Assembly: GCF_003075095.1 (NCBI RefSeq)
Contig: NZ_QCZF01000002.1
Location: 310,001 to 374,000 of the forward strand
DNA: 64,000 nt
Source: Blastococcus litoris
Lineage (GTDB): Bacteria > Actinomycetota > Actinomycetes > Mycobacteriales > Geodermatophilaceae
Direction of reading: 5' to 3'
Shown: positions 19,804 through 30,827 of the stretch, in pieces
Numbering within the stretch: the first letter of the stretch is position 1
How the letters are laid out: the number at the start of each line of letters is the position of its first letter
Notes under the pieces: generated by a model
The model's input: the letters and a program-made list of their open reading frames with translations, nothing else
Told to the model about the DNA's origin: nothing
Databases searched by the model: none
Translations under genes and position numbers: made by a program

Positions 19804-20082
19804 GTGCAGACCGACACCGCCCGCCCCACGGGGCCGATCGTCCTCGCGGTGCTGGCCGGGGTCGCCCACCTGGTCGTGGGGTACTTCTACCTGGCCGGCG
19901 GGCTGGTGGTCCCGGGGCCGGTGCTCGTCGTCCTGTGGCTGTTCTGGCTCGTCCTGGCCGCGGTGCTGATCCGGCTCGCGATGCGCAGGTCGTGGTGGAC
20001 GCCGGTGGTGCCGGCCGTCGCCGCTGTCGTCTTCGTCCTGGTGCTGGTGGTGGGGGAGCAGGCGCTGGGCTGGCAGGCCTGA
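19804..20082 (+). CDS. Small integral membrane protein
   Basis: The 92-residue protein has three hydrophobic segments (about 13-35, 40-62 and 68-86) and ends in a short polar tail. No family is recognised. The GTG start lies 6 nt after a CATGCT box, so it may be leaderless. Its stop is 1 bp from the end of the convergent chelatase gene. Confidence 0.6.
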   Translation: MQTDTARPTGPIVLAVLAGVAHLVVGYFYLAGGLVVPGPVLVVLWLFWLVLAAVLIRLAMRRSWWTPVVPAVAAVVFVLVLVVGEQALGWQA

Positions 20083-20083
20083 G

Positions 20084-20776
20084 TCACTCGAGCGCGGCGT
20101 CGTAGCGGTCGAGCAGGACGGCGGCGATCCGCTCGTCGGGCAGCAGGGGAGCGGTGACGAGGTCGGCGCCCGCCCCGGCCAGCTTGTCGTGGAAGTGCCC
20201 CGGCGCCAGCAGGTACGACGCGACGACGACCCGTTCGGCGCCGCCCCGCCGTGCGGCGGAGACCGCGTCGGGCACCGGTGGCCGGGCCGCCGAGCCGTAG
20301 CCGGTGGTCACCGGGCCGGCCCACGACCGCTGGAGGAGGTCGGCGGTGTCCTCGACGTCGGCGACCGATCGCGGGTCGCTGGAGCCGGCCGCCGCCAGCA
20401 CCACCGCGGTGAGCGGGTCGCGCGGATCGGCGCCGGCCTGCACCAGCCGGTCGCGCAGCACCTCCACCAGCCGCGGGTCGGGGCCGAGCGGGCGGGCAGC
20501 GACCGCGGACTGGGCGTCGGCGACGGCGCCCGCGATGTCGACGTGCACGTGGTACCCGCCCGAGAGCAGCAGCGGCACGACCACCGCGGGGCGCCCCTCG
20601 GCCGACAGCCCGGCGACGACGTCCACCACGGTCGGGGGCTGCACGTCGACGAACGCCGCCGTCGTCACCAGCCCGGGACGCCGGGCCCGGGCAGCCAGTG
20701 CCAGTTCGGCGATCAGCCGCCGCCCTGTGGGGTTGCGGGTGCCGTGCGCGCAGGCGACGAGGACCGGCTCGTTCAC
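20084..20776 (-). CDS. Sirohydrochlorin chelatase, CbiX/SirB type
   Basis: The 230-residue protein starts with the chelatase motif ACAHGTRN (His at about 10), and a second GYHVHVDI segment carries the conserved metal-site His residues (around 74-77). Duplicated halves give the class II chelatase fold that inserts Fe or Co into sirohydrochlorin for siroheme or cobalamin. Its ATG overlaps the stop of the upstream SDR gene by 4 bp, so the two are co-translated. No cobalamin or siroheme genes are visible next to it, so the metal is not decided. Family assignment is firm. Confidence 0.88.
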   Translation of the reverse strand: MNEPVLVACAHGTRNPTGRRLIAELALAARARRPGLVTTAAFVDVQPPTVVDVVAGLSAEGRPAVVVPLLLSGGYHVHVDIAGAVADAQSAVAARPLGPDPRLVEVLRDRLVQAGADPRDPLTAVVLAAAGSSDPRSVADVEDTADLLQRSWAGPVTTGYGSAARPPVPDAVSAARRGGAERVVVASYLLAPGHFHDKLAGAGADLVTAPLLPDERIAAVLLDRYDAALE

Positions 20777-21528
20777 GGGCTGCGCAGGCGGCCGCCGTCG
20801 ACGGCGACCATCGTGCCGGTCACGTAGGACGCGGCGGGGGAGAGCAGGAACGCCGCGACGCGGCCGAACTCCGCGGGTTCGCCGATCCGGCCGAGCGGGA
20901 TCCCCGCCTCGGTCCTCGCGTGGTAGGCGTCCGCATCCCCGGAGGCCGCCGCGATCTCGTCGATCCGCTCGGTGGCGATGGTGCCGGGCAGGATGCCGAC
21001 GACGCGGATGCCGCGCGGGCCCAGCTCGTCGGCCAGGCCCTTCGCGGTCATGGCGAGGCCGGGCCGGAGGCCGTTGGAGATCGCCAGCCCGTCCAGCGGC
21101 TGGCGCACGGACGTGGACAGCACGAAGCCGATGCAGGCGCCCTCGGCGAGGTGAGGGACCAGCGCCTTCACCAACCGCAGCGGGCCGAGCAGCACGCTGT
21201 CCACGCCGGCCCGCCAGTCCTCCTCGGGGGTGTCGAGCACGGAGCCCGGCTTCGGCCCGCCGACCGAGATCAGCGCGCCGTCGATCGTGGCGAGCCGGTC
21301 CAGCGCGGCGGTGACCAGGTCAGAGGCGGCCTCGGGGGTGGCGAGATCGGCCGGGACGCCGGACGCCGCCGTCCCCAGGGAGGAGACGGCGGCATCCACG
21401 GAGTCGGCGGAGCGGGCGCTGATCAGCACCCGCGCGCCGTCGTCCACCAGGGCGCGGGCGGTCGCGAGACCCAGTCCCCGGCTCGCGCCGGTGAGCAGGT
21501 ACCCGCGACCACCCAGGCCGAGGTCCAT
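20773..21528 (-). CDS. Atypical short-chain dehydrogenase/reductase
   Basis: The 251-residue Rossmann protein has the NAD(P) motif GASRGLGLA at about 10-18 and a PG turn near 182. The catalytic YxxxK is missing: the equivalent region reads SNGLR, so it belongs to the SDR subgroup in which the Tyr is replaced. Its reaction is therefore uncertain. The ATG at 21528 is chosen because the protein then begins immediately at the Rossmann strand; the longer frame upstream adds low-complexity sequence. It lies 13 bp downstream of aconitase on the same strand and overlaps the chelatase gene by 4 bp. Confidence 0.82.
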   Translation of the reverse strand: MDLGLGGRGYLLTGASRGLGLATARALVDDGARVLISARSADSVDAAVSSLGTAASGVPADLATPEAASDLVTAALDRLATIDGALISVGGPKPGSVLDTPEEDWRAGVDSVLLGPLRLVKALVPHLAEGACIGFVLSTSVRQPLDGLAISNGLRPGLAMTAKGLADELGPRGIRVVGILPGTIATERIDEIAAASGDADAYHARTEAGIPLGRIGEPAEFGRVAAFLLSPAASYVTGTMVAVDGGRLRSP

Positions 21529-21541
21529 CAGGCGGCCAGCA

Positions 21542-24394
<2,853 letters not shown>

Positions 24395-24612
24395 TTCTTC
24401 TGCGCCTACCCCTCGCTGGTTCGTCGCGCTCGGTTCCACCCCCGATCATCCCAGTTCAGCGCCAGGAGCACCGGGTCAGGCAACCCTTCCTTCACCCGGT
24501 GACGTCGGTCACGGGCCGGAACCCCGGTGTCCCAGCGGCCACAGTGACCCCGCCAGGTGCCGCCGCGGGGTGAACTCGCGCAGATTTCCTGGTGGCCGGG
24601 CGGTGCGGCGCC

Positions 24613-24618
24613 TAGCGT
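24613..24618 (+). promoter_or_regulatory. -10 box, leaderless promoter of the PAP2 gene
   Basis: TAGCGT ends 8 nt before the ATG at 24627, with no ribosome site between. Confidence 0.5.
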
Positions 24619-24626
24619 CCCCCGCC

Positions 24627-25649
24627 ATGACCGCGGTCGAGACGACTCCGCTCGCCGGGGCGATCCCGAGCCCGCGGACCCCCGTGCACGAGCTGCCTGC
24701 GCAGGTCCGCGCCGGGGCGCCCACGAGATCCCCGGCCCGCGCCCGCCGCCTGCTCCTGCGACGGCTGCTGTTCCTCGGGCTGGTCCTCGCCTTCGCGGGG
24801 ACGTGCGTCGTGCACGGGCTCCCCACCGACCGCGTCGTCCTGCTGGGCTGGGTGGTCGGTGGGCTGGCGGTCTACGCCGTCGCCGACGGCGTGCGCCGCC
24901 TGGGCCGGCTGCTGGCCGACTGGCTGCCCCTGGTCGCCCTGCTCCTGGCGTACGACGCGAGCCGCGGCTTCGCCGACCAGTTCGGTGCCCCGGTGCACGT
25001 GACCGAGCCGGCCGCCGCCGACCGGTTGCTCGGGTTCGGCGCCCTCCCGACCGTCGTGCTGCAGGAGCACTGGGACGCCGACTGGTGGCACGCCGTGGCG
25101 ACGCTCGTCTACGCCAGCCACTTCGTCGTCACCCCGCTGGTCCTCGGCATCCTCTGGGTGCGCGACCGGCAGCGCTGGGTGCACTACGCCCGGCTGGTCG
25201 TCGCTCTCTCGGCCGCGGGCCTGGCCACGTACGTGCTCTACCCGGCTGCCCCGCCGTGGCTCGCCGCGAAGGACGGCGTCATCGAGCCGGTGCGCCGGCT
25301 GAGCGGCACCGGCTGGGAGGTCCTGGGGCTCCCGCGCGCCGGCGCGCTCCTCGCCGACAGCCAGGGGCAGGTCAACCAGGTGGCCGCGGTGCCCTCGCTG
25401 CACACCGCCTTCGCCGTCCTCACCTGCCTGGCCCTCCTGCCGGTCGCGCGCCGCACCTGGCAGCGGGTCCTGCTGCTCGCCTACGGGCCCGCGATGGCGC
25501 TGGTCCTCGTGTGGGCGGGGGAGCACTACGTCGTCGACACCCTGCTGGGGGCGCTGTACGCCGTCGCGGTGGTGGCGGTCGCCGCCCGGGCGCGGACGCT
25601 GCTGCGCCGGCTCCGCGGACGCGTCGCTGCTCCTACCGTGGAGGCGTGA
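24627..25649 (+). CDS. PAP2/inositol-phosphorylceramide-synthase-like membrane protein
   Basis: The 340-residue protein has about six membrane helices after a polar N-terminal 45 residues. The phosphatase motifs are the divergent type: PSLHTAFA (for PSGH) near 255 and GEHYVVDTLLGALYA near 295, carrying the two catalytic His and the Asp. Such proteins hydrolyse or transfer lipid phosphates at the membrane face. A leaderless start is supported by the TAGCGT box. The sirtuin gene begins inside its last codons (4-bp overlap). The lipid substrate is unknown. Confidence 0.85.
   Translation: MTAVETTPLAGAIPSPRTPVHELPAQVRAGAPTRSPARARRLLLRRLLFLGLVLAFAGTCVVHGLPTDRVVLLGWVVGGLAVYAVADGVRRLGRLLADWLPLVALLLAYDASRGFADQFGAPVHVTEPAAADRLLGFGALPTVVLQEHWDADWWHAVATLVYASHFVVTPLVLGILWVRDRQRWVHYARLVVALSAAGLATYVLYPAAPPWLAAKDGVIEPVRRLSGTGWEVLGLPRAGALLADSQGQVNQVAAVPSLHTAFAVLTCLALLPVARRTWQRVLLLAYGPAMALVLVWAGEHYVVDTLLGALYAVAVVAVAARARTLLRRLRGRVAAPTVEA
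25634..25639 (+). promoter_or_regulatory. -10 box inside the PAP2 gene, before the sirtuin start
   Basis: TACCGT ends 6 nt before the sirtuin GTG at 25646. It may drive an additional leaderless transcript. GGAGG between box and start is too close to act as a normal ribosome site. Confidence 0.35.
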
Positions 25650-26404
25650 CCGGAGCCGTACCCGAGCCGCTGCCCGGCTGGCTGACCGGGGCCCGGCGGA
25701 TCGTCGTCCTCGCCGGCGCCGGCATCTCCACCGAGAGCGGCATCCCCGACTACCGGGGGCCGGACGGCGTCTGGACGAAGGACCCGCACGCCGAGAAGCT
25801 CGTGACGCTCTCGTACTACATGTCCGACCCGGAGATCCGCCGCCGCTCCTGGTTGCTGCGGCAGGCGATGCAGGACGCCGAACCGCAGCCCAACGCGGGG
25901 CACCGCGCGCTGGTCGACCTCGAGCGGCAGGGGCGGCTGCGTGCGCTGATCACCCAGAACATCGACGGCCTCCACCAGGCGGCGGGCTCCAGCCCCGACC
26001 TGGTGCACGAGATCCACGGCACGGTGCACGAGGTCGTGTGCACCGCCTGCGGGGAGCGGTCGGCGATCCGGGAGGCGCTCGACCGCGTCGCCGGCGGCGA
26101 ACCCGACCCGCCCTGCCGGCGCTGCGGGGGGATCCTCAAGACGGCGACGGTCTACTTCGGCCAGCTGCTGGACGAGCGCGTGGTGGAGGCGTGCACCGCG
26201 GCCGCGGGCGACTGCGACGTCCTGGTCGCCGTCGGCACCTCGCTGCAGGTGTGGCCGGCGGCGGGCCTCGCCGACGTCGCGGTCGGGTCGGGCGCCCGGC
26301 TGGTCGTGGTCAACGCCCAGGAGACGCCCTACGACTGGACGGCGGACCTCGTCGTCCGGGAGCCGATCGGCGTCGCCCTGCCACGGCTGGTGGCCCCCGG
26401 CTGA
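25646..26404 (+). CDS. NAD-dependent protein deacylase, Sir2 family
   Basis: The 252-residue protein carries the sirtuin signatures GAGISTESGIPDYRG (about 20-34), QNIDGLH (about 105) and the catalytic His in HEIHGTVHE (about 120). Four zinc cysteines occur as CTAC and CRRC pairs. It removes acyl groups from lysines using NAD, typically regulating acetyl-CoA synthetase-type enzymes. A fatty-acyl-CoA ligase follows 49 bp downstream on the same strand, so the two may be functionally linked. That link is inference. The GTG start overlaps the PAP2 stop by 4 bp. Confidence 0.92.
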   Translation: MTGAVPEPLPGWLTGARRIVVLAGAGISTESGIPDYRGPDGVWTKDPHAEKLVTLSYYMSDPEIRRRSWLLRQAMQDAEPQPNAGHRALVDLERQGRLRALITQNIDGLHQAAGSSPDLVHEIHGTVHEVVCTACGERSAIREALDRVAGGEPDPPCRRCGGILKTATVYFGQLLDERVVEACTAAAGDCDVLVAVGTSLQVWPAAGLADVAVGSGARLVVVNAQETPYDWTADLVVREPIGVALPRLVAPG

Positions 26405-26453
26405 TGCCCGTTAGCGTGGCGGGCACCACAGCCTGAGCACCCGGGAGCCGGCC

Positions 26454-27989
26454 ATGCGCGTGCCCTTGACCACTCGTGACTTCCTCGACCGGGCCGAGCT
26501 CGTCTACGGCGACCGCGTCGGGATCGTGGACGAGCCGACCCAGCCGGCGCCCTCGCTCGGGGACGTGACCTACCGCGAGGTCGCGCGGCGTGGCCGGGCG
26601 CTGCAGGCGGGGCTCGACGAGCTCGGCGTCGGGGAGGGCGAGCGGGTCGCAATCGTCAGCCACAACGCCGGCCGCCTGCTGGAGCTGCTGCTGTCGGTCC
26701 CGTCGTCCGGCCGGGTCGCGGTGCCGATCAACTTCCGGCTCTCGCCCGAGGAGGTCAACTACATCGTCGGGCACTCCGGCGCCCGCGTGCTGCTGGTCGA
26801 CCCGGAGCTGGAGTCCTCGCTCAAGGGTGTGGAGGCCGAGCACCGGTTCGGCACGGGGGAGGAGTACGAGCAGCTCCTGCGGTTCGACACCGAGCCCCGG
26901 CCGTGGTCGGCGCCCGACGAGGACGCGACCGCGACCATCAACTACACGAGCGGGACGACGGCCCGGCCCAAGGGCGTGCAGATGACGCACCGGAACCTGT
27001 GGGTCAACGCGGTCACGTTCGGCATGCACATGCAGGTCAGCGACCGCGACGTCTACCTGCACACGTTGCCGATGTTCCACTGCAACGGCTGGGGGCTGCC
27101 CTACACGATGGCCGGCCTCGGGGCCCGGCAGGTCGTGCTGCGCAAGGTCGACGGCGCCGAGATCCTCCGCCGCGTCGACCAGCACGGCGTGACGATGATG
27201 GCCGGCGCGCCCGCGGTCTGGAACGCCGTCCTGGAGGCCGCCGCCGACTGGGACGGCGAGATCCCGGGCCGTGACCGCGTGCGGATCGTGGTGGCCGGCG
27301 CGCCCCCGCCCTCGAAGACGATCGCCCGGGTCGAGCGCGAGCTCGGCTGGGAGTTCAACCAGATCTACGGCCTCACCGAGACCGCGCCGCTGCTGACGAT
27401 CAACCGCCCGCGCGCGGAGTACGACGAGCTGGAGCCCGAGGACCGGGCCAAGAAGCTGTCGCGGGCGGGCGTGCCCGCGCTGGGCATCCGGCTGCAGACC
27501 AGCGAGTCCGGGGAGGTCCTGGCGCAGGGCAACGTCGTCCTGCAGGGCTACTGGGAGAACCCGGACGCCTCGGCGGAAGCGCTCGAGGGCGGCTGGTTCC
27601 ACACCGGGGACGGCGGATCGATCGACGAGGGCGGCTACGTCACGATCTCCGACCGCAAGAAGGACGTGATCATCACCGGTGGCGAGAACGTCTCGTCGAT
27701 CGAGGTGGAGGACGCCGTCTTCAGCCACCCGGCGGTCGCGGAGGTCGCGGTGATCGGCGTCCCGGACGACAAGTGGGGCGAGATGGTCACCGCGATCGTC
27801 GTCGTGGGCGAGGGCGAGCAGGTCACCGAGGAGGAGATCATCGCCCACTGCCGCGGCAAGATCGCCGGCTACAAGATCCCCAAGCGCATCGAGTTCCGCG
27901 ACGAGCTGGCCCGGACCGCCACCGGCAAGGTGCAGAAGTTCAAGCTGCGCGAGTCGTTCTGGAAGGACTCCGAGCGCCAGGTGAACTGA
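26454..27989 (+). CDS. Fatty-acid--CoA ligase (acyl-CoA synthetase)
   Basis: The 511-residue ANL-superfamily enzyme has the AMP-binding motif YTSGTTARPKGV at about 164-175, the adenylation core QIYGLTETAP (about 302) and the hinge motif SDRKKDVI near 399. The last region has the conserved Lys in TGKVQKFKL (about 495). It activates a medium- or long-chain fatty acid to acyl-CoA through an acyl-adenylate. An ATG with a GGGAG ribosome site starts it. The nearby sirtuin may deacylate the catalytic Lys, as known for other acyl-CoA synthetases. The chain-length preference is not readable. Confidence 0.9.
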   Translation: MRVPLTTRDFLDRAELVYGDRVGIVDEPTQPAPSLGDVTYREVARRGRALQAGLDELGVGEGERVAIVSHNAGRLLELLLSVPSSGRVAVPINFRLSPEEVNYIVGHSGARVLLVDPELESSLKGVEAEHRFGTGEEYEQLLRFDTEPRPWSAPDEDATATINYTSGTTARPKGVQMTHRNLWVNAVTFGMHMQVSDRDVYLHTLPMFHCNGWGLPYTMAGLGARQVVLRKVDGAEILRRVDQHGVTMMAGAPAVWNAVLEAAADWDGEIPGRDRVRIVVAGAPPPSKTIARVERELGWEFNQIYGLTETAPLLTINRPRAEYDELEPEDRAKKLSRAGVPALGIRLQTSESGEVLAQGNVVLQGYWENPDASAEALEGGWFHTGDGGSIDEGGYVTISDRKKDVIITGGENVSSIEVEDAVFSHPAVAEVAVIGVPDDKWGEMVTAIVVVGEGEQVTEEEIIAHCRGKIAGYKIPKRIEFRDELARTATGKVQKFKLRESFWKDSERQVN

Positions 27990-28032
27990 CGGAGGGGCCG
28001 TTCCAGCACCTCACCCGTCACCCGGTGGTGGC

Positions 28033-28054
28033 GTCTCACCCCGAGGGGTGAGAC
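28033..28054. promoter_or_regulatory. 22-bp palindromic operator candidate, copy 2
   Basis: Identical to the element at 18359; here the arms extend to 12 bp (28031-28056). It lies 112 bp upstream of the RipA-like start at 28167 and 43 bp after the ligase stop. The 2-nt centre and the absence of a T run argue against a terminator. Confidence 0.6.
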
Positions 28055-28166
28055 GCCCTCAACGGCTGCCCGCCTGCTGTCGATCTCGACTGCACGACGC
28101 CCTGCCGGGCGCGCGTAGTCGATGGCGCAGACCTCCGGGTCGTCCGCGCCGGAAGAGGTTTCACCG

Positions 28167-29435
28167 GTGGACAGCGGTACGCGGAACTCGTCCGTGCGCA
28201 GCGCCCGTCGTCTGGCGGCCAGGGCCAGTGGCCTGGCCGTGGTCGCGGCCCTCGCGGTCGGCCTGACCCCGTCCGTGGCCGCCGCGGCCCCGCGCCGGCC
28301 CAGCGACACCCAGATCGCGAACGCGCAGGCGCAGGCCGACGCCGTCCAGGCCCGGATCGGCGAGCTGTCGGGGCAGCTGACGGCCGCCCAGGACGCCGTC
28401 GAGGGCGCCCGGGTGGATGCGCTGATCGCGCTCGACCAGTACCAGGCCACGGAGGCCTCCTACGTCGCCGCGCAGGCGGAGGCGGACGCCGCCGCGGCTG
28501 CGGCGGCCCAGGCGGCCGCCGAGCTCGACGTCGCCCGCACGCAGGTCGTCTCCTTCGCGCGGCGCAGCTACATGGAGGGCAGCACCTTCGCGGGCGCGGC
28601 CGCCCTCATCACCGCGGCCGACCCGGGGGAGTTCATCCAGCGGGCCGCCCTGCTGGAAGCCGCCGGATCGCACCGCTCCGACGTCCTGACCGAGGTCACC
28701 GTCCTCCAGGTCCAGGCCGCCGAGGCGGAGACCCTCGCCGCCAACACGCTGACCGCTGCCGCCGTCCTGAAGGACGAGGCCGCCACCAGCCTGGCCACGG
28801 CCGAGGCGGCGGAGGCCTCGGCGCGGCAGCAGGCCGCCGCGCTGGAGACACAGCAGGCGCAGCTGACCACCGACCTGGCCGCCGCACAGGCGGAGCTGAC
28901 CGCCCTGGTCGGCCAGCGGGCTGCCGCCGAGCGGGCCGCGCAGATCGTCCGGCCGGCTCCGGCGCCGCCGGCGAACGTCGCCCCGGCACCGTCGGGCAAC
29001 GGCAGCTCCGCCGGCGCCGGCAACGCGTCCAAGGCGCAGATCGCGATCGACGCGGCGATGGCCTACATCGGCACTCCGTACGCGTGGGGCGGTGGCGGTA
29101 CCCGCGGACCGGGCTACGGCCACAGCGGCGACGACGACGTGTTCGGCTTCGACTGCAGCGGCCTGACCCAGTACGCCTACGCGCAGGCGGGCATCTCCAT
29201 CCCGCGCAACAGCAGCTGGCAGTACGGCGCGCTGCCCAAGGTCTCGCGCAACGACCTCCGCCCCGGCGACCTCGTCTTCTGGGCCCGCAACACCTCCGAC
29301 CCGGGCACCATCCACCACGTGGCGATCTGGCTGGGTGGGGACCGGATCCTGGAGGCGCCGCAGAGCGGCTCGTTCATCCGGGTCACGGACATGCGCTGGG
29401 GCGGCTACATCGGCGCCGGGCGCCCCACGGGCTGA
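28167..29435 (+). CDS. Secreted NlpC/P60 peptidoglycan endopeptidase, RipA-like
   Basis: The 422-residue protein has a signal peptide (about 1-40), a long Ala-rich coiled coil (about 45-265), a Pro/Ala linker and a C-terminal NlpC/P60 cysteine-peptidase domain. The catalytic Cys is C330 in FDCSGL, and the His lies in HHVAIWLGG. It should cleave D-Glu-mDAP bonds in stem peptides at division or wall remodelling. The GTG at 28167 is preferred over an ATG at 28122 because a GGAAGAGG ribosome site precedes it. Its neighbours (moxR, DUF58, VWA) match the Rv1477-Rv1481 order, so it is RipA's counterpart. The palindrome at 28033 probably regulates it. Confidence 0.93.
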   Translation: MDSGTRNSSVRSARRLAARASGLAVVAALAVGLTPSVAAAAPRRPSDTQIANAQAQADAVQARIGELSGQLTAAQDAVEGARVDALIALDQYQATEASYVAAQAEADAAAAAAAQAAAELDVARTQVVSFARRSYMEGSTFAGAAALITAADPGEFIQRAALLEAAGSHRSDVLTEVTVLQVQAAEAETLAANTLTAAAVLKDEAATSLATAEAAEASARQQAAALETQQAQLTTDLAAAQAELTALVGQRAAAERAAQIVRPAPAPPANVAPAPSGNGSSAGAGNASKAQIAIDAAMAYIGTPYAWGGGGTRGPGYGHSGDDDVFGFDCSGLTQYAYAQAGISIPRNSSWQYGALPKVSRNDLRPGDLVFWARNTSDPGTIHHVAIWLGGDRILEAPQSGSFIRVTDMRWGGYIGAGRPTG

Positions 29436-29455
29436 ACCGGGCCAGACGCGAGAGG

Positions 29456-29489
29456 GCGTCGGGCAGCCACGGGGGGAGCTGCCCGACGC
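29456..29489 (+). terminator. Hairpin after the RipA-like gene
   Basis: Arms of 12 bp (29456-29467 and 29478-29489, GCGTCGGGCAGC and complement) with a 10-nt loop lie about 20 bp after the stop. No T run is present, as is common in GC-rich actinobacteria. Confidence 0.6.
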
Positions 29490-29663
29490 ATCGGCAAGGC
29501 TAGCAGTCGGAGGCCCTTCCGGGCAGGGGTGTGGACGGTGCGCCGGTGTCGCCACGGAGCGTCGGCCCGTCGTGCCCGGCGCGCGAACACCTGGCTGCGG
29601 AAGGTGTAGGACACTGGGCCGTGGAGGCGGGATGCGCCGCCTCGTCGACGACCAGGGAGCCCC

Positions 29664-30827
29664 GTGAGCAGCGCTGCCAGCACGCCGATCGAGACCTCGC
29701 CCGCACCGGTGCCACCGTCGGTCGACGCGCAGCGCCTCGAGCGGGTCCTCTTCGAGATCAAGCGGGTCATCGTCGGGCAGGACCGCCTCGTCGAGCGGAT
29801 GCTCGTGGCGCTCCTGGCTCGTGGGCACGTGCTCCTCGAGGGCGTGCCGGGCGTGGCGAAGACCCTCGCGGTCGAGACCCTGGCCACGGCGGTCGGCGGC
29901 AGGTTCGCCCGCCTGCAGTTCACCCCCGACCTCGTGCCGGCCGACATCATCGGCACCCGGATCTACAAGGCGGGGCAGGACGCGTTCGAGACGGAGCTGG
30001 GGCCGGTCTTCGCCAACTTCGTCCTCACCGACGAGATCAACCGCGCCCCGGCCAAGGTGCAGTCGGCGCTGCTCGAGGTCATGGCCGAGCGGCAGGTCTC
30101 CATCGGCGGCGTGACGCACCCGCTGCCCGACCCGTTCCTCGTCCTGGCCACGCAGAACCCGATCGAGTCCGAGGGCGTCTACCCGCTGCCCGAGGCCCAG
30201 CGCGACCGCTTCCTGATGAAGGTGCTCGTCGACTACCCGAGCCCCGAGGAGGAGCGCGAGATCGTCTACCGGATGGGCTCGGAGCCGCCCGTGGCCGAGA
30301 CGGTGCTCAGCCCCGGCGAGCTGCCGCGGCTGCAGAAGGCCGCCTCGCACGTCTTCGTGCACCACGCCCTGGTCGACTACGTCGTCCGGCTCGTCGTCGC
30401 CACCCGGACCCCGCGGGAGCACGGCATGGAGGACGTCGCGACGTGGGTGTCCTACGGCGCCAGCCCGCGTGCCTCCCTCGGCCTGATCGCCGCCAGCCGG
30501 GCCCTGGCGCTCGTGCGCGGCCGCGACTACGTGCTGCCCCAGGACGTCCTCGACGTCACCGCCGACGTGCTCCGCCACCGGCTCGTGCTGTCCTACGACG
30601 CGCTGGCCGACGGCGTGCCGGCCGACCACATCGTCAAGCGGATCGTCCAGACGGTGCCGCTGCCGCAGGTCGCCCCGCGGCAGAACGCCGGCGGCTTCGG
30701 TCCGGGGACGCCGGGCGGCCCGCACGTGCCGCACTTCGGCCCCCCGCAGGGCCCGCCGCAGCAGGCGCCGGAGCACCCGGCCGCGCCGTCGTCGAACGGG
30801 TACGCACAAGGGCCCCACCCGGCGTGA
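29664..30827 (+). CDS. moxR: MoxR-type AAA+ ATPase
   Basis: The 387-residue AAA+ protein shows Walker A GVPGVAKT (about 57-64), Walker B LTDEINRAP (about 120) and sensor motif LATQNPIE (about 160). A Pro/Gln-rich tail (about 335-387) follows the ATPase core. MoxR ATPases act as chaperones for VWA-domain partners, and the next two genes encode a DUF58 and a VWA protein, the canonical trio. The GTG start has an AGGGAG site. The order equals M. tuberculosis moxR1-Rv1480-Rv1481. The DUF58 gene starts within its stop by 4 bp. Confidence 0.94.
   Translation: MSSAASTPIETSPAPVPPSVDAQRLERVLFEIKRVIVGQDRLVERMLVALLARGHVLLEGVPGVAKTLAVETLATAVGGRFARLQFTPDLVPADIIGTRIYKAGQDAFETELGPVFANFVLTDEINRAPAKVQSALLEVMAERQVSIGGVTHPLPDPFLVLATQNPIESEGVYPLPEAQRDRFLMKVLVDYPSPEEEREIVYRMGSEPPVAETVLSPGELPRLQKAASHVFVHHALVDYVVRLVVATRTPREHGMEDVATWVSYGASPRASLGLIAASRALALVRGRDYVLPQDVLDVTADVLRHRLVLSYDALADGVPADHIVKRIVQTVPLPQVAPRQNAGGFGPGTPGGPHVPHFGPPQGPPQQAPEHPAAPSSNGYAQGPHPA

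Noticed and set aside
28033-28054. Palindrome as terminator of the acyl-CoA ligase gene
   Set aside because: The same element occurs in a divergent intergenic region (18359), and the centre is only 2 nt, so an operator fits better.
27990-28166. c-di-AMP (ydaO-type) riboswitch before the wall hydrolase
   Set aside because: The leader is too short and none of the conserved blocks I expect could be found.
28161-30818. 885-residue minus-strand open frame
   Set aside because: It is antisense to the RipA-like and MoxR genes and has no recognisable domain.
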